Source of the DNA: Amorphochlora amoebiformis
Lineage: Eukaryota > Cercozoa > Chlorarachniophyceae
Direction: 5' to 3'
Length of the DNA stretch: 64,000 nucleotides
Assembly: GCA_054601695.1 (NCBI GenBank)
Contig: BAAHQB010000151.1
Coordinates: 1-64,000 of the forward strand
The notes below the pieces were generated by a model that was not told where the DNA came from, did not search any database, and was given only the letters and a program-made list of their open reading frames with translations. Below, piece by piece: positions 1 to 44,059 of this stretch (the first letter of the stretch is position 1; each line of letters begins with the position of its first letter). Made by a program: the position numbers and the translations under genes.

Positions 1-719
<719 letters not shown>

Positions 720-911
720 TAATATCACCACGACGTCGACTGAAGACTGTGCTGACAAAGTACCTGAAATTCACAAGATTATCAGGAAACCAGCAAGTGG
801 AGATTTCACTCCAAGCACTAGCAACAGTCATTACCAGCCCAAAAAAAGTCAATCAAATCTATCTCCATTGTTGTATTACCGGTACAGGGCTCTACGAAGT
901 ATGCATCCGGC

Positions 912-1528
912 TTAGTGGATAGTATCTTGAATCGCAGAACGTAATTCAGCGGGTTGTATATCGTCAAAATCTGGAGGTTGTTTGATAATTGGCAGATAAG
1001 CTACAGCATATGGTGTGGATGATAGAGAAGCACAGATGTTTTTGGGAGCTGGGACATTTTCGAGAACATAGGTTCCGGGAAGTGGAACCTGCTTGTGGCC
1101 GCTCTGGAGCAAGATACGGATAAACGCACATGGAACGTAGCAAACACCAAAAATACAAAAGACAATTTAAATCAGAGAATTATCGCACGTGCACATTCTC
1201 ACATCTGGTATTTTGCCGGTCCCAAACCCCAAATCTCCTCACCACCGAGCTGGTGAACCTCAACACCTGACCAAGAGAAAGTATGTATATCAGTCTCACG
1301 GTAGGAGTATATGCAATGGATGCTAAGGTGGAGCAGCGTATAAAAAACCCTCTAAGCTATCTTTTGGTGCGGAATATGACGCAAAAAGAGTGACTCGCAA
1401 GGAAGACACGCAATTTCTCACCGGCGGGACAACGAGACACGGGATAGACGCGGACTCTGTCTAAAAGTATATGTATTTTCATCATCGTATAAGCAAGAAA
1501 TGAACGATAAATGGTAGAACCATGCCAT
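912..1528 (-). CDS. Unidentified 127-residue protein, 4 exons
   Basis: Exons (descending): 1528-1422, 1322-1300, 1266-1203, 1101-912. Lengths 107, 23, 64 and 190 nt sum to 384, a multiple of three with one terminal stop. The three donors read GTGAGA, GTGAGA and GTGAGA, and phases 2-1-2 are carried exactly. The second exon is a 23-nt microexon. The protein starts MAWFYHLSF, is basic and Ser-rich early, then carries a block reading GGEEIWGLGPAKYQIGHKQ and ends in a Pro-rich, acidic tail. I do not recognise the family and see no signal peptide or catalytic motif. The start lies about 200 bp from the divergent start of nicastrin, so the two probably share a promoter. Consistent phases and donors support a real gene; the lack of a known homologue limits certainty. 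Confidence 0.5.
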
Positions 1529-1728
1529 AATCGCTCACGCCTGTCCCAAGCTGGCGACGAGGGGGTTCCATCCAGGATTGAGGGGATTCCTGGGATTATG
1601 CTAATCCCGGGATTGGAATATTCGCAAACCTTTAATTATCAAATTACGGGACACAGCGACGTGTGCCGCGATATACTCGTGATTCTGCATCTTGTCACAT
1701 CCGGAGGAATGGAGGAGAGCACCGCCTG
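1529..1728. promoter_or_regulatory. Divergent intergenic region with GGATT palindrome
   Basis: This 200-bp region separates two divergent start codons and contains no AT array. A hyphenated palindrome lies at 1592-1608, GGGATTA-TGC-TAATCCC, in a run of repeated GGATT motifs from about 1574 to 1616. A shared bidirectional promoter or operator is an inference; no factor is assigned. Confidence 0.4.
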
Positions 1729-16775
<15,047 letters not shown>

Positions 16776-17165
16776 TTTTGATGACTGGCTAAGCTATACA
16801 TGTATCTCAGGCGCTGCTAGATCGTAGATGCTAACTTTGATTGGTTGCGGTATTTAGAATACAATAATTTGACAATTTATTAATATTAGTATTACAATCT
16901 AGACAATGGTCTAGATGGTAAGTAAATTAACTTGAATCTAGTGTGATGATCCGACCACCATCGGATGAATACTCAGCGGTTACACTAAGCGCTAGTAAGT
17001 ATGCCTTGATTGCTTTTCGATAGGTCTGGCCGAGGTGTGTCTAGTCAGCAATTTAATAATACAAATTCACAATACTGATATATTCATGAAAATTTACTAT
17101 GAACGTTTTACTAGACTAGTCTACTAGTAGATTGCTGGAATTCGTCTAGAGGCGTTGTTAACTAG
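16776..17165. other. CTAG-rich spacer between convergent genes
   Basis: This 390-bp stretch lies between the nicastrin stop and the stop of the minus-strand Lys-rich gene. It lacks AT arrays and is full of CTAG tetramers (for example ACTAGACTAGTCTACTAGTAG around 17110). It probably carries both 3' ends. No gene is visible. Confidence 0.7.
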
Positions 17166-17397
17166 TTAAGATATGGCTTCATTATGGTTCCGCCAGAGTA
17201 CATTAACTTGGAGGACCGTATCCAAACCATGGGTGTTCACTTGGAAACTGATGTTCAATATTATAGTACTTAAAACACCAGTTGCGAATATGATATCTAT
17301 ATGTATGTATAATATATATATATATATGTTTATATATGTACGAATATATTTAGGTCTTACTTTCTGTATGTATACATACATATATATATATATATAT

Positions 17398-17446
<49 letters not shown>

Positions 17447-17626
17447 GTATATGTTTTTGCTTTTCTGTGCGATATACAATGTATCTTTAAATACATATGT
17501 ATATATATATATATATATCGTATAATATATATATATAAATGTATATTATATATATATATATATTATACATATAATATATTTATATACACATCACATATGT
17601 AGTATTTAAATATATATTTATAACAT

Positions 17627-17661
<35 letters not shown>

Positions 17662-17814
17662 CTACATATATACAATGTATATATACTGTGATAGACGTAC
17701 AAACATATATATATATAAGATATATATAAACATATACATATTAGATACACGTATATAGATATATATTATATATAATGTATATGCATAATATGCGTTGTAA
17801 TCACATACACACGC

Positions 17815-17872
<58 letters not shown>

Positions 17873-18048
17873 GTATGCATACATATATACATTTATATAT
17901 GTATAGTACATATATATATATTATATTTATATATATATATATATGTATAATATTGCAGATTTGTTCACCAAGTGTACTTAACGCATACATATAATGCAGA
18001 GCATACAATACATATAGCACAAATCTACATATTTATGCAAATATATAT

Positions 18049-18100
<52 letters not shown>

Positions 18101-18310
18101 GTACATATATTTGTATGTAAATACATGTGCATATAATACGTATATATGTATGCATGTAAATTTTTATATATCTATATCTTAAAAAATATTTACAAATTTT
18201 AATATATATATATATATTTATATATATAGATGTATGTGTGTATGCATATATAAGGATTTTTATGTATATTGAATATATATTGTATGTATACACAAATACA
18301 TACACACACC

Positions 18311-18396
<86 letters not shown>

Positions 18397-18594
18397 TATA
18401 TAAACAACAAAAAATAGCACAAAAATCTACAAATATATATCTTTCACCCACATTTACCTAGTTTTTATTCACATGCATACATACGTGTACACATTACATG
18501 ATATTAACCAGACCTTATCTTTCCCTGTATACTGAGATGGGCGTATGTACCTCGACTTCTGGACGATAAGCTTGCGCTGTTGGTCCTGCAGTAG

Positions 18595-18655
<61 letters not shown>

Positions 18656-18931
18656 TAAGTGTATACATACACATATATATATATATATATGTAGATATAT
18701 ACATAATATATATATATATATATGTACATATATGTATATACGTATTTACATATGGGTACATGTATATATGTGTATATATATATATATTTACATATCAATA
18801 TAAAGGTATATAATACATATATGTATATATATATGCATATATCATTATATCATACAAATATATACATGAATCCATACTTCAATATACAAGTATATACATA
18901 CATACCTACATACAGACGAACATACATATAT

Positions 18932-18970
<39 letters not shown>

Positions 18971-19748
18971 ACATCTGAAACCTGACTCACACACTCCTCG
19001 ACTATTTCTCCGTTTTTTCGCATCAGCCGATGTACGCCTAGGTCTTAAGAGTTACGGTTACGGTTACGGTTACAGTTACGGTTACGGTTACAGTTACGGT
19101 TACAGTTACGCTCACAGTTACGGTTACAGTTGCGGTTACGGTTACGATTAGCATTAGGGTTAAGGATAACGTCCAAGTCTCGAGGGTTCTCTTCAGGGTC
19201 AGGGTTAGGGTTTAGGTTAGGTTAAGGCTAGGGCTAGCATTAGGGTTAAGGATAACACTAAGAGATTCAAGGATTTCTGTTAGGGTTAGGGTTCGGGTTA
19301 GGGTTACGGTTAGGGTAAGGGTTAAGGTTGTTATATAGAGTTAGGGTTAGGATTCGGGTTAAGTTTAGGGTTAGCATTAGGGACACTTAGAGATTCAAGG
19401 TTTACCTTAGGGTTAAGTTTTAGGGTTAGGGTTTCCTAACCCTAAACCTCAAGGTTGGGTTAGGGTTAGGGTTAGCATTAGGGTTAAGGATAATAGTTAC
19501 TAGGGTTTGGGTAGGGTCAGGGTTAGGGTTAGGGTTAGGGTTAGGGTTAGGGCCAGAGCTAGGGTTAGGATGAGTGAACTATATATATGTATATATATAT
19601 ATACATTAGATATAAATAAATATTAACATATACATATATATATATATACATATACATATATGTATATATGTATATATATATTTATTTAATATATAATATA
19701 TAAATATTTGTATATGTAAATGTATATATATATATGTAATATACATAC

Positions 19749-19783
<35 letters not shown>

Positions 19784-20495
19784 CATGTAACACACACACA
19801 CACATATATATATATATATGTGTTCATATATAATACACGAAGAGTTGAGATCGAGAGAAAGAGGGAGAGATACAAAAATGGAGCGAGAAAGATATAATTA
19901 CAGAGATTCACACCCTAGGAGAGAGAGGAGAGAAAGGGCGATGAAGAGAGAATAGAAGCTCTGACTGGGAGAGAAAGGAATATAGTACACACAGAGAGAG
20001 AGAGAGCGAGAGAGAGCGAGAGAGAGCGAGAGAGAGCGAGAGAGAGAGGAAGAGAAGAGAAGAGAGGAAGAGAAGAGAAGAGAGGAGAGAAAGAGAGAGA
20101 AGAGGGAGAGAGAGGAAGAGAGAAGAGAGAAAGAGAGAGAAGACAGAGATGGAGAGGGGTGGGAGAGGAGGGAGGGGATAGGGTCACCCGAATCCCATAC
20201 TCGCACGAGTTTTTGGCCCTCTTTTTCTATTTGTTTGGCCTTTTTGTATGTGAATGAACATAGGTCTTTCTTGCTTATATATTATGTTACATTGTACAAG
20301 GGTCATAATATATATATATATATATATATATAAGAGTATATATATAGATGTATAAGTATATATATATATATATATTTATATAGGGTTATAATGAGTGAGT
20401 ATAGAATACGTATGCATATCATTATATATGCATATAAATAGATATTTATATATAATGTATATATATATATAATATGATGTATATATGTATATATA

Positions 20496-20526
<31 letters not shown>

Positions 20527-20779
20527 ATCCGTTAATTTCTAACGTCTTCGCCGTTTTACCATATACATATATATATATATGTATATGTACATATGTATAT
20601 GTATGTATATATGTTCCTAAATGATGTATTTCTACATGTGTATATAAATATATATATATATATGTATATGTGTATATGTATATATGTGTACAAATGTGTC
20701 TATTTATATACACATATATACACACACATAAACATATTAATATGTAATATGTATACATAAATCATATGTATATATACAC

Positions 20780-20826
<47 letters not shown>

Positions 20827-20939
20827 CTATAACATACACAAATTTATATACAGTTACACATTTACATTGAAAGATATAAATTTACTTGGTATTTATGATC
20901 TAACCTGAGACTACAACCTCTATCCGTCGGTATTTTACC

Positions 20940-20973
<34 letters not shown>

Positions 20974-21240
20974 GTGTGTGTGTTTTACCACATATATATA
21001 TATATATATATATAGTTATATTATACACATATATAGATACATATTTCAATAGTAATATGATCTCACCTCTTGAGGCGTCATAACCCCTATTCTACGGCGT
21101 TTTACCGCAGGGGTCGCTGGTACCCTTAGAATAGGAATACGGTTGTGTACGTAAAGTTATATTGTATGTTTATATGTACATATATGTATTAATATAATAT
21201 ATATGTATGTAAATATATGTAATATATGCATAGATAATGA

Positions 21241-21289
<49 letters not shown>

Positions 21290-21479
21290 GATGATGTATA
21301 TAATATATATATAGTTATGGATATTAATATATATACACACATATATATATATATATATATACATACATGTATTGTTTATGTCTATAAAAATATATATATC
21401 ATATACGTAGAAATATTTATATGATTTACTATGAAATATACATCTTTATATACATACTATACATATATATCTATATACG

Positions 21480-21571
<92 letters not shown>

Positions 21572-21743
21572 GTATGTATAACTTTTTCTGTTCTTCAGAA
21601 GGCTTCTTTTGATCCTTTGAGTCTAGCTGGAATAGTATGTATGTATGTATGTATGTGTATTATCTATTTATTCTATTTTATGCATGCATGATATTATATG
21701 TCTCTCTCTCTCTATATATATATTATTTCTATTATAATATTAC

Positions 21744-21774
<31 letters not shown>

Positions 21775-22033
21775 CTATATATATATATATGTATATGCAT
21801 ATATATATATATATATGTATATATATGTATATATATATATTATAATATTTGTAGTAATAATAATACAAAGTATAATGGAAATTCATACGCATACATATAG
21901 AATATACAGATACATGTACATATGCCTAGATATATGAATAAATAAATGTATATATATACGAATTTAAATTCAATTATATACATATATTCATATATATTTT
22001 ATATATACGTATGTGTATGTGTGTATGTGTATA

Positions 22034-22085
<52 letters not shown>

Positions 22086-22219
22086 AATACAAATATGTAT
22101 GCAAGTACAGATTTATATAATATATATATATATATGTATACGTTTACATATATATATATATATATGCATATATAAATATATATGTATGTACAATATATAT
22201 ATATATATAACGTATATCA

Positions 22220-22253
<34 letters not shown>

Positions 22254-22898
22254 AGTTCATACTATAACTTATACATCTCTTCCTTTCTCGTATTGATGAT
22301 TTGGTTACGCTTATATTGAATTGATGATTTGGTTATGTTTAGTGCGAGTGAGAGAGAGAGGGAGGGGAAAATCTGATCACTAGAAAGAGACGGTTTGCGA
22401 AAAAGAGAAGGAAAAGAGAATGTATACATAAATACATGTATATATCCGTATATACATACATGCATATGTAAATTTTTCATATATGTTAGTTATGCTGTGA
22501 CCTTTCTCTTAACTTGATCTATGAGGGTTTCTTGGTCTCTTTTTCTCTTGTCTAATTTTTTTTTCTTTTTCTTGTTATTTTTCGGCTCCGGGGAGTGCTT
22601 TTTGGACTTCTTCTCCTAGGTCAATGGATTTTACATGTGTATATATGTGTGAATATCTACAGGCTTTGGGGATGATATATACTTTTGTGTGTATATACAA
22701 TATACTATAGAATATTTATATGTACCACATATATATCTATATATATATATATATACGTATACACTTATATATATATTTATATGTCGTACATACGTACATA
22801 GTGTATAAAACTTAGAATAAAGATGTAATATACAATGTATATACATTATATATATACTATGCATACGTATATAGGTTTGTATATACAGATATATATAT

Positions 22899-22950
<52 letters not shown>

Positions 22951-23014
22951 CATATATATGTATATATATATATATATGTGAATATATACGTGTATATAAA
23001 CATATACATGTGTA

Positions 23015-23067
<53 letters not shown>

Positions 23068-23077
23068 ATATATATAT

Positions 23078-23124
<47 letters not shown>

Positions 23125-23173
23125 CATATATATGCATATGTGGTTATATCTATGTATGTATACGTCTGTAAGC

Positions 23174-23238
<65 letters not shown>

Positions 23239-23325
23239 GACACGTATATATATGTATGTGTACAGATATATATATATATATGTATATATATGTATATATA
23301 AATATATATATATATATATGTATAC

Positions 23326-23363
<38 letters not shown>

Positions 23364-23974
23364 GCATATAATATATGGAAAATATGCATATGTGTGTATA
23401 TATGTACTTTTTGTCTTTTTGTATTGCATCTTTTACATATGTACACATATAACTTCATTTATCTCTTTTAAATGGCATCTATCACATATATGCACACATA
23501 ACTTGATTTATGTACATATATATACACACATACACACATATACACATATACACATACACATATCTACACATATTTAAATATCAACGTAACATTTTCATTT
23601 TCTCACATACACATATCCTCACAAGAATTGATAATATCCCGTTTCTACCCCCACGTCCTCACCTTTTTTTTCTTTTTCTTTTTTTTTTCCTTCTTCCGTT
23701 TTCTCTTGCTCGATTTCTTCGGGTCTTCGCTGTCGCTGAATATATTCTAGTGTTATTCCTCCGATTCCGCCCGCCCTCCCTCTCCCCTCTCCCCCCCCTT
23801 CCCTCGCTCCCCTCCCTCCCCACCATCCGGTCCTCCCTCTTTACCCCCCGAGGCTCTGAAGCATACACACAACTTATTCTATCCTATTATTTGTCGCCTG
23901 TCCCTCTCACCCTTCCAAACCATCCTGTAAAAAGGCCGACACACATCGTGACTGGCGTACCTATCGGAAGCCAT
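17166..23974 (-). CDS. Lys-rich, probably nuclear protein, 9 exons
   Basis: Exons (descending): 23974-23961, 23924-23911, 23855-23845, 23746-23663, 22615-22502, 21626-21583, 21124-21067, 18585-18551, 17247-17166. They total 456 nt (151 residues) with matching phases. After a short start (MASDR) comes an acidic-Ser then Lys block, [16 protein letters not shown], a second basic exon with [13 protein letters not shown], then [39 protein letters not shown] and a non-basic C-terminus ending NHNEAIS. The basic runs suggest nuclear or nucleolar localisation. I do not recognise the family. The first three exons are only 14, 14 and 11 nt and are the weakest part; the exon pairs at 23663-23746 and 22502-22615 are clear. 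It diverges from COX6A across about 200 bp. Confidence 0.6.
17280..18550. repeat. AT and CA microsatellites in Lys-rich gene intron 8
   Basis: Long (AT)n arrays and a (CA)n tract at about 18304-18363. A small non-AT patch at 17955-18025 has no supported exon. Confidence 0.85.
18990..19570 (+). repeat. Degenerate TTACGG/TTAGGG interstitial array
   Basis: The array starts with GGTTACGGTTAC and GGTTACAGTTAC variants (19048-19150) and grades into GGGTTAGGGTTAGG (19195-19565). The phrase GTTAGCATTAGGGTTAAGGATAA recurs, as does AGAGATTCAAGG, so a longer unit is nested in the 6-mer. It lies in intron 7 of the minus-strand Lys-rich gene, which therefore reads the C-rich strand. Confidence 0.85.
19830..20180. 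repeat. GA/GAGC purine tract
   Basis: Purine-rich stretch with units such as GAGAGAGAGC repeated four times (about 19997-20040) and AGAGAAGAG. Its minus-strand open frame of Ser/Leu is low complexity and is not called. It lies within an intron of the Lys-rich gene. Confidence 0.85.
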
Positions 23975-24177
23975 TTCACCGAAAAGTTAAATAATTCCGT
24001 ACACGTGTAATTTACCATGAATGCAGAGGGTATGTGACCGTATGTCACGCTTTTGGGATGTTAGGCCATATCACATAGCAATATACGTGATTAGGGGCTC
24101 TGTCACACAGCTGTTTCACACCCGAAGAAATGGAAAGTTTTCCAATTTTGCGCATATCTCAGTGCGGCTCTTGGGCT
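23975..24177. promoter_or_regulatory. Divergent promoter region, Lys-rich gene / COX6A
   Basis: About 200 bp without AT arrays separates two divergent starts. It contains CACGTG near 24002 and an inverted repeat GTGAC-CGTAT-GTCAC at 24034-24048. Shared promoter function is inferred from the layout. Confidence 0.4.
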
Positions 24178-24492
24178 ATGTCTGCATCCCTAGTGAACGG
24201 GCTTCGCCGCACGATCTTGCGCCGTTCGGCCCGTCATGGCGTCCGCATGATGGGAGGACATGGATCCCCGGAGGAGATTAAAGCAGGAATGGATTGGTGG
24301 AAGATGGTTACCAAATATTCCCTTCCTCTCGTCGGAGTAGCCTTGGTGGCCAACTTGTACCTCGAGATGACTCACCATCCCCATGAAGAGGAGGGTCCTA
24401 AGTACTCGTACTTGAAAATTCGAAACAAGCCTTATCCATGGGGCAAGGGTGACTGCAACTTCTTCGACCTCAAGTGCCGCCGAAATGAATAA
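24178..24492 (+). CDS. COX6A: Cytochrome c oxidase subunit 6A, mitochondrial
   Basis: Single-exon gene of 104 residues, a usual length for this family. Residues about 1-30 are Arg- and Ser-rich and lack acids, as in a mitochondrial presequence. Residues about 46-64 (YSLPLVGVALVANLYLEM) form the single membrane span. A His-rich linker follows, then the conserved YSYLKIRNKPYPW block, and a C-terminus reading DCNFFDLKCRR as in protist homologues. The subunit belongs to complex IV of the inner mitochondrial membrane. An in-frame ATG lies 16 codons upstream (24130); I chose 24178 because the residues after it look like a presequence. It is the only intronless gene recognised here. It diverges from the Lys-rich gene and converges on CWC27. 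Confidence 0.93.
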   Translation: MSASLVNGLRRTILRRSARHGVRMMGGHGSPEEIKAGMDWWKMVTKYSLPLVGVALVANLYLEMTHHPHEEEGPKYSYLKIRNKPYPWGKGDCNFFDLKCRRNE

Positions 24493-25534
24493 ATAAGGCC
24501 TCGAACCAAGACTGGAACACGTCGAAGTTGCTGAGGAACACATCGCTGACCGATTTTGGCAAGAAGAGTGGTCTACATAGTTCCGTGGCCTAGTGCGGAG
24601 TGATATGTTGATAATGGCCGGTGACTCTATCTCTTGTGGTTGCTGTGCAATAGTCAGGGCGCTGTGTTGTTGGTAAGTTGGGAGAGTTATACATGTTTAG
24701 CCAAATATTTTCGAGATCAATACATATGCATGATAATAAAATGATCAGGGAATTTTCAAAATTCTTACTAGTATATTGTACAGTACCTGTACAGCATGTA
24801 GCGATATGATCTAGATGATACTCAATAATCTAGTTCTAGCTAGTTGAGTAATGAATCATAGAATTAGGTGGCTGACCAATTGGATGCTGATACTAGTGAT
24901 ATGTCTAGTATGTATACCAGTACGTATTCTCTATACTAGTACGTACTCTCTATAACATATATCCACAGCGCGGCCGAACCGAAATCCGACTTTACGTACT
25001 AGTTTATTCTAGTACGTAGATCGATAATATACGGTAAAGTCACTGAGTAACTAGAGTAAGTCATTGATTAGATTGAGTCACTCAAGCATATATATATGTA
25101 TATATATCTATATATATATATATATATATACTAGATACTAGATATATATCTGGATTTTCTATATTTTTTTATATATACTAGATATATATAGATATAATAT
25201 ATATAATAAGATAGAAATCATGAAAAATAGTATATAAATATACTATATATATATATATATACATATTATATATATCATGATAAAATTATCTGGTAATATT
25301 CTAGATAACCATAACATAGGTATTCTAGTCGGATCCAGGATTCTAGGACGGAATATTGAGTTCATTACGCACACTCTAGGTACTACGTTTCAAGTATATA
25401 CTTGTACACTTGTGCGATGACTGATAATAACTAGAATCCTGATATCTGTCGCACCATGCAGAATAATTCGGCGCCACGGTATTGAACTTTCATATTCTCG
25501 ACGCCCGCTAGCTTAAAGGCGCTTGGTCAATTGG
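24493..25534. other. CTAG-rich spacer between COX6A and CWC27
   Basis: About 1 kb between two convergent stops, with many CTAG tetramers (for example TCTAGTTCTAGCTAGTTG near 24830 and ACTAGATACTAG near 25131) and only short AT tracts. No open frame with splice signals was found. Confidence 0.7.
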
Positions 25535-40095
<14,561 letters not shown>

Positions 40096-40483
40096 CTGAA
40101 TGACCCCACACAGTTCGAACAAGTCATTCGACAACTTCAAGAGTATTTGAGAGTATGTTCAAGTTGAGATGACGTGTGGATTAGTGTTGACACAATATAT
40201 CGGCCCGAAACCCCGCGATTGAATATCGCACGCGCAAACCCCATTCCGTCTCCCAACGCTATCTATCGTAACAATGAAGCCTCCGAATTGCGCCATCCTC
40301 AATATTCATCTTTGCACTAGGTTTCGACAGGTCTAAGCACCTTTCCGCGCGTAGGGGGCTCGGTGTTGTAAACAAAACTCGCGCCGTCCGCCATCGTTGT
40401 CACGTGTCACCGTAGTTTTTAATTTCTCGCCTAAGTGGCTGCCCGCCGCCCCGAAGGCCGGAAGAGAAGTCGACTCTTGCGCT
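40096..40483. promoter_or_regulatory. Region between CWC27 and the CCCH gene
   Basis: This AT-array-free region must hold the missing first CWC27 exon and the divergent promoters. In-frame reading upstream of 40095 meets a stop without an ATG, so a spliced first exon is needed. Minus-strand ATGs near 40285-40290 do not give the expected short N-terminus, so none is chosen. Confidence 0.5.
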
Positions 40484-41267
40484 ATGCAATCGGCACGAGA
40501 ATTGCAGATGAATCGTGGATTGCAAAGGGGCTTCTCAGGAAGAGGATGGGCTGGTGGGAAGCGGGCTAGACCTTCGAGGCAGCCTTATGAATACACCATG
40601 CGCAATCGACGCGAAAAGGGCCACAGCAGGTGTGGTGCCAGAGCACACGACCGAACTGTTGCCCTGAACTATTTCTTATCAACATCTCTGATTCTAGGAG
40701 TATACACTTGAGTGAGGATGCGATCGGTGAGGGCGGATTTGATGACACGAAGGTGTGCCGTATTGCCATGCTCGGGCGCACCACGTAAGAGAATCATAAC
40801 ATCTATATTAGGATGGGCTGTATTCCCAGGCATTGTATGGTGGAAGCTTGTTTGCTTGTAATCCTTATGCACAAGTGAGCAGGGAAAATAATGTAGGCCA
40901 CAGTCAAAGGACTACGCGCTGAACATTCAAGATGAGATGAACAGGAGTGGAATTCGCGCAGGTCAACGCAAATGCGATACCTTTCTTTCTACACTTCCTT
41001 AACGCTCTTTTGATGTAGGTATCGTCTTCTTGGAGCACCCTTCTCAGCTCTCGAGGGAGACACAGGAGTGTACGGAAGACGGGTAGTTTGGAATTTGAAC
41101 ATATATTCATAAAAAATGTGTATATGTACAACGTATGGAAAGGACAACCACACATAATATTTACATATATATATTATATGTATATATATATATGTATTAT
41201 ATGTGTATTATGTATATGATGTATTAATATATTAATACATACATATTCATAACACATATATACATAT

Positions 41268-41304
<37 letters not shown>

Positions 41305-41487
41305 GTACATATACATATTATTTTGTCTAAATGTGTGTATGTGTGTGTGTATTTTTACGCTGTGATATAAATGTAAGTACATAATGATAACTAATACACC
41401 TCAAATTCTGAATACATATATGTTTCTACATGTATGTATATTTTATTAAAAGTACATACATACATGCACACACTCATAAATATATGC

Positions 41488-41578
<91 letters not shown>

Positions 41579-41582
41579 ATGT

Positions 41583-41617
<35 letters not shown>

Positions 41618-41657
41618 GTGCAAATATTATATATATATATATATATATTTTATATAT

Positions 41658-41708
<51 letters not shown>

Positions 41709-41722
41709 TTTATATATATATA

Positions 41723-41788
<66 letters not shown>

Positions 41789-41955
41789 TGTACAATATAT
41801 ATATATATTATATATATATATATATATATTTAATATATACATATATGTATGTGAATATGTATATATGTATATATGTATATATATGTGTGTGTATGAATCT
41901 ATATGTAGATGTTTCTTAATATATTCATATATATATATTATATTATTATATAATA

Positions 41956-42006
<51 letters not shown>

Positions 42007-42031
42007 ACATTATGTTCATACATGTGTATGT

Positions 42032-42107
<76 letters not shown>

Positions 42108-42109
42108 TG

Positions 42110-42149
<40 letters not shown>

Positions 42150-43220
42150 GGATATAATGTCGCGAAAATGTATTCATGTACCCTCAATCACGACTAGGTA
42201 CAGCTTCTTGGCGATAGCTGACGAAAGGGATATGGCAGCGAATACCCTGGGGTTGCGATATCTGCAACCTGGCCACAGAAAAGAACTGGTAACTAGCCGA
42301 TATTTCTATTCAGTTGATGCTATCTGACGAATACCTAAATTCTCCAGACTGATATGGGCCTCGACGACGTAATTGATCTTGTTTTTAAGCACAAGGAGAA
42401 GAAGTCTCTGCTCCACAAACGGACAAAAGGTCGCCCGCTTCCCTTTCCTATCTCTTCTTAATCACTCACGTAAATTATTGCAGACGATGCGTTCCTGATA
42501 CAATTGCGAGACCAGCTGACAAGGAGAGTATCTTCGCGAGAGCGAAAGTAACTACCACCTGAAGAATTTCTCAACCCAACCATGCTAACCAAGATTCATC
42601 CCATTTTTAGGAGAGGCAATCAGATTGACTTAACCGCCGATGATGACATACCGACAGATCCGCGACGTCGAACGCCATCCAGTATTGCTCCTTCACCAGC
42701 ATCCTCAGCCATTCCTTATGAGCCCTCTGACCCGCGTAAGCGCCAGGATTTGGAGTTGAAAAATAACGTTCTGGCAGAGGACAGTAAACAACAGGCGGAA
42801 TCCAAGGACGAGACCACAAAGTATATTCTGACTGGTCATGGTTTGATTTAGGAACTGACACCCGTTTATCTAGCAACCTGTAACTATTTTTGCACACCTT
42901 TAGGCTCAATATCTCGACCCTGGAGGGCCTGCTTAACTTCTTCGAGTCTAATCCTGACGAGCACGAGGATGGGAATAACCTGCAGATAGACCCCAAAGTC
43001 GGGGTTGACGATGGGCAATATGGACTTAGTGAGGGTCTCGGCAATGATGAGATGTCAACGGCCGGACAGGGTCCTGGGATGAGCAATCTGAGCAAATCTA
43101 TCGGCCAGGATGCCGGCAGGGGGAACCTGGTCGGCGGGACAAAGTTTACAGGAGCGCGTGTAAAACCACAAAACGTGTGTTGGGACTGGCAACGGTAAAT
43201 ATATATATATATATATATAT

Positions 43221-43266
<46 letters not shown>

Positions 43267-43271
43267 AAATA

Positions 43272-43303
<32 letters not shown>

Positions 43304-43332
43304 TATATAAATATATATATAATGTTACATAC

Positions 43333-43368
<36 letters not shown>

Positions 43369-43393
43369 CACACACCATATAAAAAATAATTTG

Positions 43394-43484
<91 letters not shown>

Positions 43485-43847
43485 GTGTGTATATGTGTAT
43501 GTATATTATACATATATATATACATGTATATATCCATACATTGTTGCAGCCTCTTCTTTAGTGGAATTGTGGTTTCTTGTTTGTAGTTTTACGTCACTGT
43601 GTCGTGCTAGACCACTTCGGTTTGTGTGAATTCCTATTGCAACAGCCACTCAATATTCAATCTAACAAGCTCTTTACAACAAGGGCAGTCCTTCAATGGT
43701 TCTTTGCGTCTTTTTTCCAATTGTTAAGTCTATCAAACTCTTTAAAATAAAGCCAAGACAGTCTTTTGTTGGGCTCCTTGAGTCTTAACTTCGGACCTCC
43801 CGAAGAAGGATAGCTAACTTCTTGTGGTTCTTCATTAGTATCTCGCT

Positions 43848-43930
<83 letters not shown>

Positions 43931-43934
43931 TATA

Positions 43935-43993
<59 letters not shown>

Positions 43994-44002
43994 ACGTATA
44001 CG

Positions 44003-44059
<57 letters not shown>

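Noticed and set aside
720-915. Plus-strand frame ending at 915 with a Ser/Lys/Pro-rich sequence
   Set aside because: Protein-like, but no clear acceptor, no start, and it would overlap the stop of the minus-strand gene. It may be the 3' part of that transcript.
1339-1347. TATAAAAAA as a TATA box for nicastrin
   Set aside because: It lies inside an intron of the minus-strand gene and about 390 bp from the nicastrin start.
19898-20206. Ser/Leu-rich minus-strand ORF
   Set aside because: Reads the complement of a GA-repeat tract; low complexity only.
23659-23868. Continuous minus-strand Arg/Gly/Lys-rich frame
   Set aside because: The alternative frame gives an acidic-Ser/Lys exon whose phase fits the next exon and whose donor is strong; the continuous frame does not fit.
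40669-41155. Two minus-strand ORFs opposite the CCCH gene
   Set aside because: Open but without splice continuity; the plus strand forms an anticodon-binding domain with matching phases over the same bases.
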